Part shown: positions 10,738 through 22,215 of the stretch, piece after piece
How the letters are laid out: each line of letters starts with the position of its first letter
How positions within the stretch are numbered: position 1 is the first letter of the stretch
Assembly: GCA_947568835.1 (NCBI GenBank)
Contig: OX387608.1
Location: 15,786,001 to 15,850,000 of the forward strand
Direction of reading: 5' to 3'
Length of the DNA stretch: 64,000 nucleotides
Source: Protonemura montana
Taxonomy: Eukaryota > Arthropoda > Insecta > Plecoptera > Nemouridae
The notes under the pieces: model-generated
Told to the model about the DNA's origin: nothing
Seen by the model: only the letters and a program-made list of their open reading frames with translations
The model's database searches: none
Translations under genes and position numbers: made by a program

Positions 10738-12205
10738 CCACTCACAGCCACCTAGATCAACTCACAGTCACCTATATCAACTCACAGTCACCTAGATCAA
10801 CTCACAGCTACCTAGATCAACTCACAGCCACCTAGATCAACTCACAGTCACCTATATCAACTCACAGCCACCTAGATCAACTCACAGTCACCTAGATCAA
10901 CTCACAGTCACCTAGATCAACTCACAGTCACCTAGATCAACTCACAGTCACCTAGATAAACTCACAGACACCTAGATCAACTCACAGCCACCTAGATCAA
11001 CTCACAGCCACCTAGATCAACTCACAGTCACCTAGATCAACTCACAGTCACCTAGATCAACTCACAGCCACCTAGATCAACTCACAGTCACCTAGATCAA
11101 CTCACAGTCACCTAGATCAACTCACAGTCACCTAGATCAACTCACAGTCAACTATATCAACTCACAGCCTTCTCGATCAACTCACAGACACCTAGATCAA
11201 CTCACAGTCAACTATATCAACTCACAGCCTTCTCGATCAACTCACAGACACCTAGATCAACTCACAGCCACCTAGATCAACTCACAGTCAACTATATCAA
11301 CTCACAGCCTTCTCGATCAACTCACAGCCTTCTCGATCAACTCACAGTCACCTATATCAACTCACAGCCACCTAGATCAACTCACAGCCACCTAGATCAA
11401 CTCACAGCCAACTATATCAACTCACAGTCACCTATATCAACTCACAGCCACCTAGATCAACTCACAGATCAACTCACAGCCACCTAGATCAACTCACAGC
11501 CACCTCGATCAACTAACAGCCACCTATATCAACTCACAGATTAACTCACAGCCACCTAGATCAACTCACAGCCACCTAGAACAACTCACAGTCACCTAGA
11601 TCAACTCACAGATCAACTCACAGTCACCTAGATCAACTCACAGCCACCTCGATCAACTCACAGTCACCTAGATCAACTCACAGATCAACTCACAGTCACC
11701 TAGAACAACTCACAGATCAACTCACAGCCACCTAGATCAACTCACAGCCACCTCGATCAACTAACAGCCACCTATATCAACTCACAGATTAACTCACAGC
11801 CACCTAGATCAACTCACAGCCACCTAGAACAACTCACAGTCACCTAGATCAACTCACAGATCAACTCACAGTCACCTAGATCAACTCACAGTCACCTAGA
11901 TCAACTCACAGCCACCTAGAACAACTCACAGTCACCTATATCAACTCACAGATTAACTCACAGCCACCTAGATCAACTCACAGCCACCTAGAACAACTCA
12001 CAGCCACCTAGATCAACTCACAGCCACCTAGAACAACTCACAGTCACCTATATCAACTCACAGATTAACTCACAGCCACCTAGATCAACTCACAGCCACC
12101 TAGAACAACTCACAGTCACCTAGATCAACTCACAGTCACCTAGATCAACTCACAGATCAACTCACAGTCTGCTAGATCAACTCACAGCCACCTAGATCAA
12201 CTCAC
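10738..12205. repeat. Minisatellite, 20-bp unit, about 70 copies, in the intron of paralogue A
   Basis: The unit is CTCACAGTCACCTAGATCAA with variants at the middle (GCCACC, GTCAAC, GCCTTC) and TATATC or CTCGATC. From 10741 to 11460 it keeps an exact 20-bp register. Beyond 11461, shortened 12-bp units (CTCACAGATCAA) are interspersed, and longer blocks of about 250 bp repeat as higher-order units (compare about 11461-11700 with 11715-11890). No spacers, so it is not a CRISPR-type array. Confidence 0.9.
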
Positions 12206-12539
12206 GCGTTTAATTCACTAGTAGCGAGAAATCACTGCCTTCTGTATTTGTTAGCCCCGCCCACCCGACAAAGCACGGTCAGAGCTTCGGGTGTTTCCGT
12301 CTCGGCTCGGTTAGGTTCGGTACTCGATGTGTGACGTGGGACACATGACGATTGTCGATAGAGACGACTACTCACAGGTTCGCTTGTTTCCTGTGCCGCT
12401 TTATTACACGGTTCGACCCCCGACTCCCAGGAGGCGCTGTGAACAGTCTTTACTACCAATTGAACAAACGCAGCTGCATGAAGTTGTTACCAAATCTCGT
12501 GACAACGGGCCCAGTGGCCCGCCTAGAAGAGTGGCGGCA

Positions 12540-13145
12540 CGTAGCCTAGTCGAAGACCAAGGGGACCACCGGCTTAATGGCCCTTTCGAAGGACGGTACA
12601 ACGCGAACAACAGGATTCCTCCACAAATCCATGCTGTCGAGAGGTTGATAAGCAAGGCGAGTGAAGTTGCTGTACTAACTTTCATCCCTCCAACCTCTCT
12701 CCCGAACGGAACTGGTCATGTGTTTGATGGTCACCCATCCGATACCTGACCCAGCGCAGTGTGGCTTAACTTTCATCCTTACAGCCTCTCTCCCAAACAG
12801 AACTGGTCATGTGTATGATGGTCCCACATCCAATACCTGACCCAGCGCAGTGTTGCTTAACTTTCATCCCTCCAACCTCTCTCCCGAACAGAACTGGTCA
12901 TGTGTATGATGGTCACCCATCCAATACCTGACCCAGCGCAGTGTTGCTTAACTTTCATCCCTCCAACCTCTCTCCCGAACAGAACTGGTCATGTGTATGA
13001 TGGTCACCCATCCAATACCTGACCCAGCTAAGTGTTGCTTAACTTCGGTGATCCACGAAGCCCGTCGGGCAGCCGGCCTTTGCCCAAATTTCCGACTTAC
13101 AGACATCTCAAACCTTGACGTCTTTCGAGCACCGAAATTGACACT
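12540..13145 (-). repeat. 5S rRNA-derived SINE-like element, 4 tandem 5S modules (minus strand)
   Basis: On the minus strand the element begins near 13060 with GGATCACCGAAGTTAAGCAA, a near match to 5S rRNA around its box A. The module holds AAGTTAAGCAAC (box A) and GGATGGGTGACC (box C), the type 1 internal pol III promoter. It repeats about every 91 bp (module starts near 13040, 12949, 12858 and 12767 on the minus strand). A body follows to about 12540 (GACAGCATGGATTTGTGGAG). The same body and modules are in the plus orientation at 19755-20425. I infer a SINE whose 5S-derived head was amplified in tandem. It is not a real 5S gene: the 3' third of 5S is absent. Confidence 0.7.
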
Positions 13146-13209
13146 GAATTCCGGTATATAAAGTCAATAGCTCACCATTAAGGAGCCACGACCTGCTGAA
13201 ATTCGCACC

Positions 13210-13478
13210 ATGAAGTAGGTTATTCGCTTTTTAATATCTTTACGTGTATATCAATCGTTGAGGTAAACATTGATGGAGATTTTTTGAGCATGAAAAGTCT
13301 CAAAAGCGAGTTAACCTACGAGAAATATCGAAATTAAAATTCATACGACAGTGGCTCCACTTAACGTGATGTTCCGGTACTCTGCATTTTTGTCGGTAAG
13401 GTAGTCATTTGGCGGCCATCTTTCACGCAGAGACTGTAACATTGACGTTGTTTCTCTACCTAGAACCTACACTCAACT
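13210..13478. repeat. Foldback element F1, copy 2, left-truncated
   Basis: It begins in the element core (AGGTTATTCGCTTTTTAATA) and runs through the right arm to CACTCAAC near 13476. Only about 40 bp of the left arm remain. The arm includes GGCGGCCATCTTTC at about 13411-13424, whose complement contains AAGATGGCCGCC, a YY1/Pleiohomeotic-like motif also present in copy 3. Confidence 0.65.
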
Positions 13479-14063
13479 ATAACAGTGGCGCCGTATAGCG
13501 AGCTTCTCCACTTAGCCTAGCGTCTGGCCGGAGATGCGTTCGAGTGATAGCATATGTCAGCAAAACAATGGGACAAATCGAAGCACTCCCGAGTGTTGGG
13601 ACAAAAGAAGGGTCTTGGGTTCAGACCCACTGCGTGCCTTCGTGTGAACCTGACGGGGCAATCAATCTGAGCCGCCACGTCATCGATCTGTGACGTCACT
13701 AGTACACTTCGATGGACCGACCACTGTGTTGAGTGTTATGAGGTTTTGATTATTGACCCGGGGTTCAATACGATGTTGTGTTAATCTAGTGATGAAGTGG
13801 TCAAGTGGTTTGTTTTGTTGTACTCTAGTTGTACTCACACTTCTACAATCTACTTCTTCAGGGAATGTTTAATAGAATTTCAGACAAGACTCGTTGATAT
13901 AAGTTATTTAAGGGACAGAGATTGGGTCATGGTTGGATAGATGGGTGTATTATAGGGGGAGCTACGTTACTAGAGACATAGCTCCTGGCCAGGATTTAGG
14001 GGTAAACCATTCGAGTATAGTGTAATAGGCGAGGAATATCGATGAAAAAAAGGGGTGTGTTCG

Positions 14064-14203
14064 TTATGATGGTTTTTAGATTCATGTCTACTTGATTTAT
14101 CCTTAGCACAAGTTTTTAGAAAAACTATTTGAACTGGGTTTTGAATGCTAATGAATCCTTTACTTAGCATTCAAAACCCAGTTCAAATAGTTTTTCTAAA
14201 AAG
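14064..14203. repeat. Foldback element F2, short copy
   Basis: The tail (GACATGAATC complement, then CTTGATTTATCCTTAGCAC) leads into a compact hairpin: CTATTTGAACTGGGTTTTGA is mirrored after about 14 bases by its complement ending near 14203. The palindrome is nearly perfect, so this copy looks younger or was formed by recent foldback of one arm. Confidence 0.65.
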
Positions 14204-14363
14204 GGTGTGTTCGTACTCGGCGATTTATAAAGCTGAAATTTTGACAAAATGTGCCTAATTGACACAACTCATGTCACAAATCTGGAGAAGACAAATTAGA
14301 AACTGTCAAAGTCAGGCGGGATGGAAGTATTTTGTGGACGAATGGCCGGTTTCGATGCTGCGT

Positions 14364-14490
14364 GTTCGCCCGGGACATCGAGCCTTTTCATTAATTTTAC
14401 TGATTTTGTTGGATTCCGGGTAAACGCAGGTCGGTGTCTCCACCGATTGGTTGGCGGAGGTTTGACTAAGTTAAATCGGTACGTTTTGTT
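14364..14490. repeat. Duplicated segment, partner at 15583-15675
   Basis: CGGGACATCGAGCCTTTTCA, then TTAATTTTACTGATTTTGTT and TTGGTTGGCGGAGGTTTGAC recur in the same order and orientation at 15583-15675 with substitutions and a deletion. The two copies bracket the pogo-like transposase fragment at 14864-15118, so they may be direct end segments or old duplicates of one element. On the minus strand nearby, 14573-14713 is a 46-codon frame starting MSMATLEVHDKYF that I cannot assign. Confidence 0.4.
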
Positions 14491-14863
14491 ACTCGCTGCT
14501 GGGCGTTGCAAGTTCTTCGGCTGCGATGGAATGATTGTCGTCACTGCCCGGATCATCTTCCGCTCCGCCATGTCATTCCTCAACGCAAAGCTTTCTCTTT
14601 CCGTTGCTGTTCGTTTTAAAACTTGTCCACTCTGGATGCGGTGTCGACTGGCCGCTTATATAAGTTAACGCATCAAAATATTTGTCGTGCACTTCCAGCG
14701 TCGCCATACTCATTCTCTGAGCAGACAAATTTTCAGGCGTTCTTAACCTAAGTTAACTCCCGGTCATAAACCTAGTGTACCAACGGTGGCTGGAAACACC
14801 GTTCGTGGTTTTAAAAGTAAGCGTACAACTCTAAGCGTTCACTTTTGCTGCCATTTCCAGAAT

Positions 14864-15118
14864 TTATTTTCGTGTTACACTGTAACTGATGACTTGGAGT
14901 TGCACAATTGCTTCCTTCAGCTCTGCATCTACATCATATCCTAGGCCTGGAGCTGGTCCCCTAGTAAATTTGTTTTTGGTGATCTTACCGTTAACTCTGC
15001 GCCACATTGTGCCGTTCGGAATGTTGTACTCGACGGAAGCGAAGCGAACAGAACTTCCACCTTCTTGAATGGCACTAACGTCCATTACCAAGTTCTCTTG
15101 GGAATGCTTTCTCGGCAT
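14864..15118 (-). pseudogene. Pogo/Tigger-type DNA transposase, N-terminal fragment (HTH_psq)
   Basis: The 84-aa frame starts with ATG and MPRK. Around residues 9-45 it has a pipsqueak-type helix-turn-helix layout (NLVMDVSAIQEGGSSVRFAS, EYNIPNGTMWRRVNGK). The linker GPAPGLG and the SVTRK end follow; in pogo/Tigger (Tc1-mariner superfamily) transposases these precede the CENP-B-type HTH. The frame stops right after VTRK and no DDE catalytic domain is seen nearby, so it is a truncated relic, or an exon of a larger decayed copy, inside the intron of paralogue A and on its opposite strand. Typical full transposases run about 400-550 aa. A host-captured HTH exon is possible but unsupported. Confidence 0.6.
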
Positions 15119-15582
15119 AATAATTGTAATCTGAAATAAAAATTGTAGACCTTAACATCATTTCAACGTTCATGTAAATGATACTCCTATAACCTCAAAA
15201 ACGTGTTCAATTAGAACGATTTTATTTCTCTCTGCAAACAGTCTGCAAGCTTTCAAAAGCTTATCAAAACAAAACAAATCTAAACTTCAATGTTTCGGGA
15301 ATACTCTCAAGACAAATCAATATTGTAGTTGACATATTACCTTAGATAGATATCGATATAAATCCACTTCAGTGCACTTCAGATGCAGTTCAGAAATGTA
15401 ACCGTCATGAGGGGTGACAGTAAATATTTGGTTTAAACGAATCTATGAGCGCGATCTAATGGCATACTATTGCACAATACTCGTCAAGCCCGTGGCAATT
15501 ACTTCAGTTGGTGGCGGTCTCATTACTCAACATTTGGTACTAATTTGTGATCCAATTCTGGCACTTTACCCTTTACTGCGTA

Positions 15583-15675
15583 TTCGCCCGCGACATCGAG
15601 CGTTTTTATTAATTTTACTGGTTTTGTTTCCAACTGGTTGGCGAAAGTTTAACTATAGGTTGAATTGGCTGGTTT
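15583..15675. repeat. Duplicated segment, partner of 14364-14490
   Basis: Matches 14364-14490 in the same orientation, including GACATCGAGC, TTAATTTTACTG and GGTTGGCG, with an internal deletion. See the partner for interpretation. Confidence 0.4.
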
Positions 15676-16735
15676 TTACTTGAAATTAAACGAAAACTAC
15701 TGACATCTTTGCTACTGACCGTCATGCTAAAATTCAATACGACAGCTTTTTGCGGGTAATAATAACAAGAATTCAAGTGAAAAAATACATTGAAAAATCT
15801 GTTTGTTTGAAAACCATACATTATAGTGAATCGGTGATCCAGTCAATGTGCCAATGTGCGAAAAAAACGGCGAATTGACACTTTTTTGGGCACTTTAAGG
15901 GGAATTCCCGGGAACTAAGAGCATTGTTTCATATGGTTCATTCATATACGAAATTGAAGGCGTAATCGAATGTAGAAAATAAGAACTGAATCTGATTAAA
16001 GTGGTTCAAAATTGAACTGCATTTAGAAGATCTCAATGGATCTTAATTCCCGGGACCACTCACAGCAGTTAGGAATTATCAGCTAAAATATCCCGAAGTG
16101 ACTTACCTTCATGATTACATCATATGACAAAAATACAGACAAATTATTTGAATCAATAGGTTGTAGATACCTAAAAAAAAACTGGTGCTACAATTGCAAT
16201 TGCAATTGCAGCGCTACAACATCGGGCATTCTTCTTCTGAGAAACCAATAAGCCACCCAATGAGAAGGTTGACTTTGTACCCATGGTTCAAAGCGTGGAC
16301 ATGGCAACCTATGCCCCGGGGTGGCGCCTACCGTGCATATGCTGGTAGAAACGTGGTGACCATACTGCCTAATGGTGCACTACGTTATTGTCGGCGAGCG
16401 GAAGGGAGGGGGAGGTGCACAGCTAAAGTTGTACTAGGTCTTTGAAGGGGTAATTACAGGCTTTACAATTGAATGATTGTGTATTTGAGTCGCTGGCAAT
16501 TGGCACGGCAAGGCCCGCATGTTTACATGAAAGTGCTGTAACGTGTTCATACGGATTGCTTGGTAAGATTTTAGTGAGGTGCATGGCTAAATTAACATAT
16601 GGAAGGAAAACACACAGAATGTGAAAAATGTTAACTGACATAGGGCGTGTCAAACAAAATTTCAGCACTTTTTTTTCGTTTTATTATCATTTTTCGGGGT
16701 TTGACCGCCAGGATTGACCATTTTTTTAGTACTTT

Positions 16736-17050
16736 TTGGCTCACTGTACGAAAACTCATTCGCTTATTGTAAAAATTGTTGTAAAACGTATTTTGTCGCA
16801 GCCCAAAAAACTTGTCCGCTTTAAAGTTGGGTTAAAATATCGAGATATTTTAAAACTAAGAGCCCATGAATTAATTAAAAATACTAACAAAATTGACATC
16901 TCTTGGCCAAAGAGAAGCAGACTCAAGATTGGTCCCAAAGTTTTCAACCAATTTCCGAAAGACAATAGAGAACTTACCGCTTTCAATAAATTCAAAATAA
17001 CAATACAAAAATGGATATATCACAATAACGTTTATCTCATCTTCAATTGA
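16736..17050 (+). pseudogene. Probable LINE reverse-transcriptase C-terminal fragment
   Basis: A 104-codon frame contains RLKIGPKVFNQFPKDNREL, then FNKFKITIQKWI. The pattern R-x-GPK-x-FN-x-x-P followed by FK-x-x-x-x-x-WI is typical of the extreme C-terminus of many non-LTR retrotransposon ORF2 proteins. Sequence after the stop is AT-rich and ends near TAAATAAATAGATGTC, compatible with a LINE 3' end. No reverse transcriptase or endonuclease core lies upstream, so it would be a 5'-truncated copy, which is normal for LINEs. The family is not assignable from so little. Confidence 0.35.
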
Positions 17051-17689
17051 CAATAATTTATGAAACTGTCTCTCTATTTTGAATTTGATTTATTATTAGT
17101 ATGCATTATTTGGATGCATTATAGGTGAAACTTCTTGAAACAAAAAAATTATATTTAATTTCTTCTCCCACACACAAGCAAAGCTCATTTGGGTATTTGT
17201 TTAATATTTTTATTTTTATATGTCATGTAGATTATGTATTGACACCAAGTATAAATAAATAGATGTCAAAATTAAAAAATTAAACTCTATAATATCTGTG
17301 AATTAAAATATAAAATCGCTTCACTAATTAACTTAGCAAGCTAAATATCTGAACACATCCGACGGTAGCTTCAATGTTGACACTGGCCCGTAGATTGAAC
17401 AGACCCGCCTTGCACATCAACTACAAGACCTGTCAGCGACTCATGAGGGTCATTTTATTCCCTCAGCTGCATTGGCTGACAACAAGATAACTCTTGTACC
17501 ACTAACTCGCCGAACACGAGGTCTTCTAACGGAAGTGTAACTCACACGTGTTGCTTTGGCCCATTGGGATCACATGCGTTGGGTGGCCCTCATATGATAG
17601 GTGCAGCATGGGTTAGACTTGGACACCGGTGTCCCATAGCTTGCACGTCCGGTACTGTTTCTATCATGGATTCAGCTAAAATACCTGGC

Positions 17690-18290
17690 TCTAAAAACTT
17701 AACAAATATAAGAAATTATTACAATGAACCCTTTGACCGTCTCAAAAATTGATGCCATCTATCGCGGGTGTTGCTCTAACCAATTGAGCTACTTGGACCC
17801 TGATCTCCACCTGTCGCGGGTGTTGTTCTAACCAATTGAGCTACTTGGACCCCGATCTCCACCTATCGCGGGTGTTGCTCTAACCAATTGAGCTACTTGG
17901 ACCCCGATCTCCACCTATCGCGGGTGTTGCTCTAACCTATTGAGCTACTTGGACCCCGATCTCCACCTATCGCGGATGTTGCTCTAACCAATTGAGCTAC
18001 TTGGACCCCGATCTCCACCTGTCGCGGGTGTTGCTCTAACCAATTGAGCTACTTGGACCCCGATCTCCACCTATCGCGGGTGTTGCTCTAACCAATTGAG
18101 CTACTTGGACCCCGATCTCCACCTATCGCAGGTGTTGCTCTAACCGGTCTTTGCTCTAACCCATTGAGCTACTGGGACACTGGCTTTTTGAGACGATTTT
18201 AGTGTATTTGATGAGAATGACGGATCTCCAAGGAGTAGAACCAAGAGGCTGTGAATACTCACAGTCACTCTGATTCTAGTGACGCTATAT
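17690..18290 (-). repeat. tRNA-like foldback/SINE element (F3) with 8 tandem 52-bp modules
   Basis: The left end (ACCGTCTCAAAAATTGATGCC near 17738-17757) and right end (TGGCTTTTTGAGACGATTTT at 18181) match the other F3 copies. Between them the 52-bp module (TAGCTCAATTGGTTAGAGC on the minus strand) occurs about eight times, with ATCGCG replacing GTCGCG in most. The last unit is disrupted near 18135-18170. A fragment of the F3 flank (AATTGCAAACGCTTGTAATG) lies at about 18368. Confidence 0.7.
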
Positions 18291-19754
18291 CACGTCACAA
18301 CCTGTCAATCTCGAGTAACTCCAATTCGACGTTGGATGCGTTGATGTATTTAGATGTAATTTTATTTAAATTGCAAACGCTTGTAATGCGCGGGGTAGCT
18401 TTCAACTTTGGGCAAAATTTTCGTTTGATCATTCAATATTACATCAGAATCAATGTGTTTGCTATTTAATTTTTTTTGCTATTTGTCTGGAAAAATTGCC
18501 AAAAGTTCCACTTTGACATCAACTCAGAAGTGAATTGTCCGTCGCTTTGAAGTTCGACAGATCAAGCTCAATTTTACTTTCAATGTGAGTGTTTTTATTC
18601 AATCTTTCAGATGGTATAAGAAACAAATTTAAATTATGAACACAATCTTGGATTCAAAGCATTTTTACAAATTAGCTAAATCCGGGTTCTGTCGATTTTA
18701 ATGCCAGTGCCAAAGAGATGTAATCGCTTATAGTTATTTAAAAAATCGGCTGAAAATCGGTACAGGCACCGTAATAATAATTATGACTTAATTTTTCTAA
18801 TCCATTTCACAGCTTAGCAACAGAATTCACTGTCAGCTAAACGAACCCCAATTCAAAATAATTACCATCGCTTAAAAAATACTGATAAATTCGCTGACAT
18901 CAAAATATATATGTTTGAAAACGCTCTAAAACCCACTTGAAAAACGCGTTAAATTCTTAGCAGAGTAGCGCATGTCCACCATGTCATGTCCCATTAATTC
19001 AGTTCCATCGTCGACTTACAGTGACATGTTTTGGTACCGGTTCATGTATGTTTAACAGTCCCGTGCAAGGAAGACATCCATCAGCCAGGTAACTCCTACC
19101 TGCACATCGGTACCTATGAAGGTATCGTAAACCACGGCCCGGGTGCAGTTAGTGTCTTCACTCGATGGCTTTCGGAAGCTCATTTCGTCGCACGATATCG
19201 TCACCAAGGACCAGCCAATGGGACGCCATGTCAGACTATATTTTCCCACAAGCTTGGTCGCATTCAACGACTTCACGGCTGAAAAACAAGGAGTAGGGAC
19301 CGTGGTGATGTAAGGTTTCCAGGAGGGCAGGCGTCGTAGCTAATTTGTTTCATTGGCCGTTCGTAATGAACTTGCTTGGTTTTGCGCAGCGTTTTCACGG
19401 GACCGGGATTCTGTTCAACTTTTCTTTAATATAAAATAAGATGAAATGTCATATCATTGGTTATAGCGCCATGAATTGCTAACACACATTTAATTTGGTT
19501 GCACATAAGCTTATCTATTGTTTTTGTTAGTTCTTTTTTGTTTCTCTCTCTTTTTGTAGCTGCGTAAATATTCATAATTTGGCAAACCTTTTTAATGTTT
19601 TAGCTGAGAAACGCGGGCGATAACAGAACATAGTTTCCCGAAAATGTGTCAAAATTAAATCAGCCGATTGGTCGGTAAAGTGCGACCAACGCATTTAAAA
19701 ACAAACACAAGTAACTCTTTCTTAAAGGCGAAGATTCGGCTTCACCGGTTTGCT

Positions 19755-20425
19755 GTGTTGGAAACACCGGTTCTCGTAATATCACAGAAGTTAAGCAACA
19801 CTGCGCTGGGTCAGGTATTGGATGGGTGACCATCATACACATGACCAGTTCTGTTCGGGAGAGAGGTTGGAGGGATGAAAGTTAAGCAACACTGCACTGG
19901 GTCAGGTATTGGAAGGGTGACCATCATACACATGACCAGTTCTGTTTGGGAGAGAGGTTGGAGGGATGAAAGTTAAGCAACACTGCACTGGGTCAGGTAT
20001 TGGATGGGTGACCATCATACACATGACCAGTTCTGTTCGGGAGAGAGGTTGGAGGGATGAAAGTTAAGCAACACTGCGCTGGGTCAGGTATTGGATGGGT
20101 GACCATCATACACTTGACCAGTTCTGTTCGGGAGAGAGGTTGGAGGGATGAAAGTTAGTACAGCAACTTCATTCGTCTTGCTTATCAACCTCTCGACAGC
20201 ATGGATTTGTGGAGGAATCCTGCTGTTCGCGTTGTACCGTCCTTCGGAAGGGACGCTAAGCTGGTGGTCCCCTTGGTCTTCCACAGGAGTAGGCTACGTT
20301 CTAGGCTAAGTTAGATTCATCATCATCCTCATCATCATCCACTCATTCACCGACGCCATGAGACCAGCACCGCATGGCCAGATGTCAAAACAGTGCGTCG
20401 TTAAACACCACAAGTCAATCAACCT
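19755..20425 (+). repeat. 5S rRNA-derived SINE-like element, 4 tandem 5S modules (plus strand)
   Basis: The first unit is the longest 5S match: GTGTTGGAAACACCGGTTCT at 19755-19774, CGTAATATCAC, then AAGTTAAGCAAC (box A) and GGATGGGTGACC (box C). Animal 5S rRNA has GUUGAAUACACCGGUUCUCG, then GAUCACCGAAGUUAAGC, in this order. Box A starts at 19790, 19881, 19972 and 20063, an exact 91-bp period; later units lack the 5' part of 5S. After the fourth unit come a body (GACAGCATGGATTTGTGGAG at about 20199) and a 3' core (GTCAAAACAGTGCGTCGTTA near 20385-20404) ending CACCACAA. This is a SINE3-type (5S-headed) architecture with an unusual multimeric head. Confidence 0.75.
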
Positions 20426-20516
20426 GGTTAAAGAGATGCAACAAATCAGTGTATAAAGAAATCAATTACACCGTACAAACAAATGAAACTCCCCACGTCG
20501 TGGGATGCGCATGTAT

Positions 20517-20535
20517 CCCCCCCCCCCCCCCCCCC
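20517..20535. repeat. Poly-C run, 19 bases
   Basis: Uninterrupted C homopolymer in the intron of paralogue A. Its length may be inexact, since such runs are prone to sequencing error. Confidence 0.8.
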
Positions 20536-21413
20536 AAGCAGCACGTGACGTAGTGCGCGTCAGGAGGTGGGACAAGTGCGGTAGTAACACTAAACACTAA
20601 TTGCTCCCGCGACCAAAACCAGACGGCCGTGCTTATAAAACACCCGAGCGCGTTGATCTCGGCTAATATGGGGTTGATTCACAGCCCCATGGGGGGTCAG
20701 GGTGGGGTCGGTGGGACAATTGCCTCACTAAACAACCGCCGAGCGACGTGGGCACACGAGAGACCACCAGGCCTTGTCGTCGAAACCGTCGTGCCGGGCT
20801 CTGGGCTCTCGCAAGCTTAATACGAGTACATTTTCACTTACAGAACTTCATTGCCAAACCTTAAGTCGCCTAAACATGAGAGTATCAAGACATGTTTCAC
20901 ATCGAGGTCTTCTCTCTTCCTATGCACTCATGGCATCGATAGGTCGCCCATCAAACACACCAAACCTTCAAAATCTAAACTCAACCTCTACAATAGACCA
21001 AGGTTCCCACGCACCACTTTCAGTTGTGTCTGAAATCCTTCCTTACCGATCATCACTTTTGCACTTTGACAGATTATACCATGAACTGTCGACCAGTGCG
21101 CCACTCCAATCCTAATAAACACATCTAGTGTGTTATTATTTCGTGGTTTTTCACGCTCAGGCGAATACCAAACAATGTCATTGTCCCAGGCAACAGAATA
21201 AATGGAAATGCAAATTAAATTAGACAGAAAGTGCAGCATCGCATTTTAGTTTTCAACGCCACAGGCATCGTAACAGGTATCATTCATGGAGCAAACATCC
21301 CTTCCCACCAAAACTCAAAAAAATCACATATTTGCGCGCCTGATCCTGCGCTAGCTCATGCTCTTGTACACCTGTGCTCCTGTTACCTCGTCTAACTTCA
21401 TGTCATCTTCCAG

Positions 21414-21859
21414 GCCCGCGATCACGCCGCGCCAAACGCATAAAGGAAGTCGGGAACGTCGCCTCAACACAAAGATGCAGCTCGTCGTCGGCGTCGTCCC
21501 CGGGCAGCGCCGACGCGACGGGTGGAGGCGTCGGCGAGGAGAAGCGTCCACGCACGGCGTTCTCCGGCGAGCAGCTCGGCCGGCTCAAAGCGGAGTTCGC
21601 CGAGAGTCGCTACCTCACAGAGCGCAGGCGTCAGGAGCTCGCCGCGCAGCTCCGTCTCAACGAGGCGCAGATCAAGATCTGGTTCCAGAATAAGCGAGCG
21701 AAGATCAAGAAGGCGTCGGGTCAGAAGAACCCGCTGGCGCTGCAGCTGATGGCGCAGGGCTTGTACAACCACTCGACCTTGCCCGCCGAGGAGGCTGAAG
21801 AGGAAGCGCGACTGCTCGCCGAACACGCGCAAAGAACGACGCCGACGACGCCGTCGTAG
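21414..21859 (+). CDS. Engrailed-family homeobox protein, paralogue A, coding exon 2 (homeodomain)
   Basis: The exon starts after acceptor TTCCAG (ending at 21413) and ends at TAG 21857-21859. It encodes residues 89-236. After PRSRRAKR and a Ser/Gly-rich linker, the homeodomain covers 131-190 (EKRPRTAF at its start, [15 protein letters not shown] in helix 3, with Q50 and N51). EH5 ([15 protein letters not shown]) follows at 194-208. Family proteins usually continue with a PLTKEEEE-type tail; here it is [13 protein letters not shown] and an arginine/threonine end, so the C-terminus has diverged. The homeodomain has unusual residues for the family ([17 protein letters not shown] in place of the common EFNENRY and LGLNEA), shared exactly with paralogue B. 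DNA at 21527-21778 is nearly identical to B. Confidence 0.93.
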
Positions 21860-22024
21860 CGTCGGCAGGGGGTTGGTGGGTCGCTGGACAAGCCATACCC
21901 TCGGCGCCGAGAGGATCGCGAAGTGCAGCGGACAGACTATAAGGTCCTATGTCGAGGACGCAGTGCAATATCAAAGTGTACATATTTCGTCCATTTCCGT
22001 CTTAGATTATAGGCTAGAGAGATA

Positions 22025-22170
22025 TTGTCGCCATTTTTGATGTCTATGTGTTAAGGAGCAGAGTGAAGTAGATTGAAAGTCCCGCCATGACAGCTAAAAT
22101 GGCCGCCATGACAGCTAAAATGGCCGCCCATTGCGACGGGCGACTATAATACTTGTGTGCCATTTCGCGA
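22025..22170. promoter_or_regulatory. Cluster of YY1/Pleiohomeotic-like motifs just 3' of paralogue A
   Basis: GCCATTTTTGATG at about 22031, two direct copies of GCCATGACAGCTAAAATGGC (about 22085-22125, each followed by CGCC) and GCCATTTCGCG at 22160 place about six GCCAT/ATGGC cores in 140 bp. AAAATGGCCGCC is close to the YY1/PHO site AANATGGCGGC. In Drosophila, PHO binds Polycomb response elements at engrailed/invected. Position, likely in the 3' UTR or just beyond it, and the role here are inference. Confidence 0.35.
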
Positions 22171-22215
22171 AATTTAGTTTTGAGTTCAACCGCCATATGT
22201 TCAAATAACTAACAT

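Noticed and set aside
10738-12205. Possible CRISPR-like array of short repeats
   Set aside because: Units are contiguous without unique spacers and the genome is eukaryotic; it is a minisatellite.
19755-20160. Genuine 5S rRNA genes in tandem
   Set aside because: Units are 91 bp, lack the 3' third of 5S and its terminator, and run into a SINE-like body shared with other copies.
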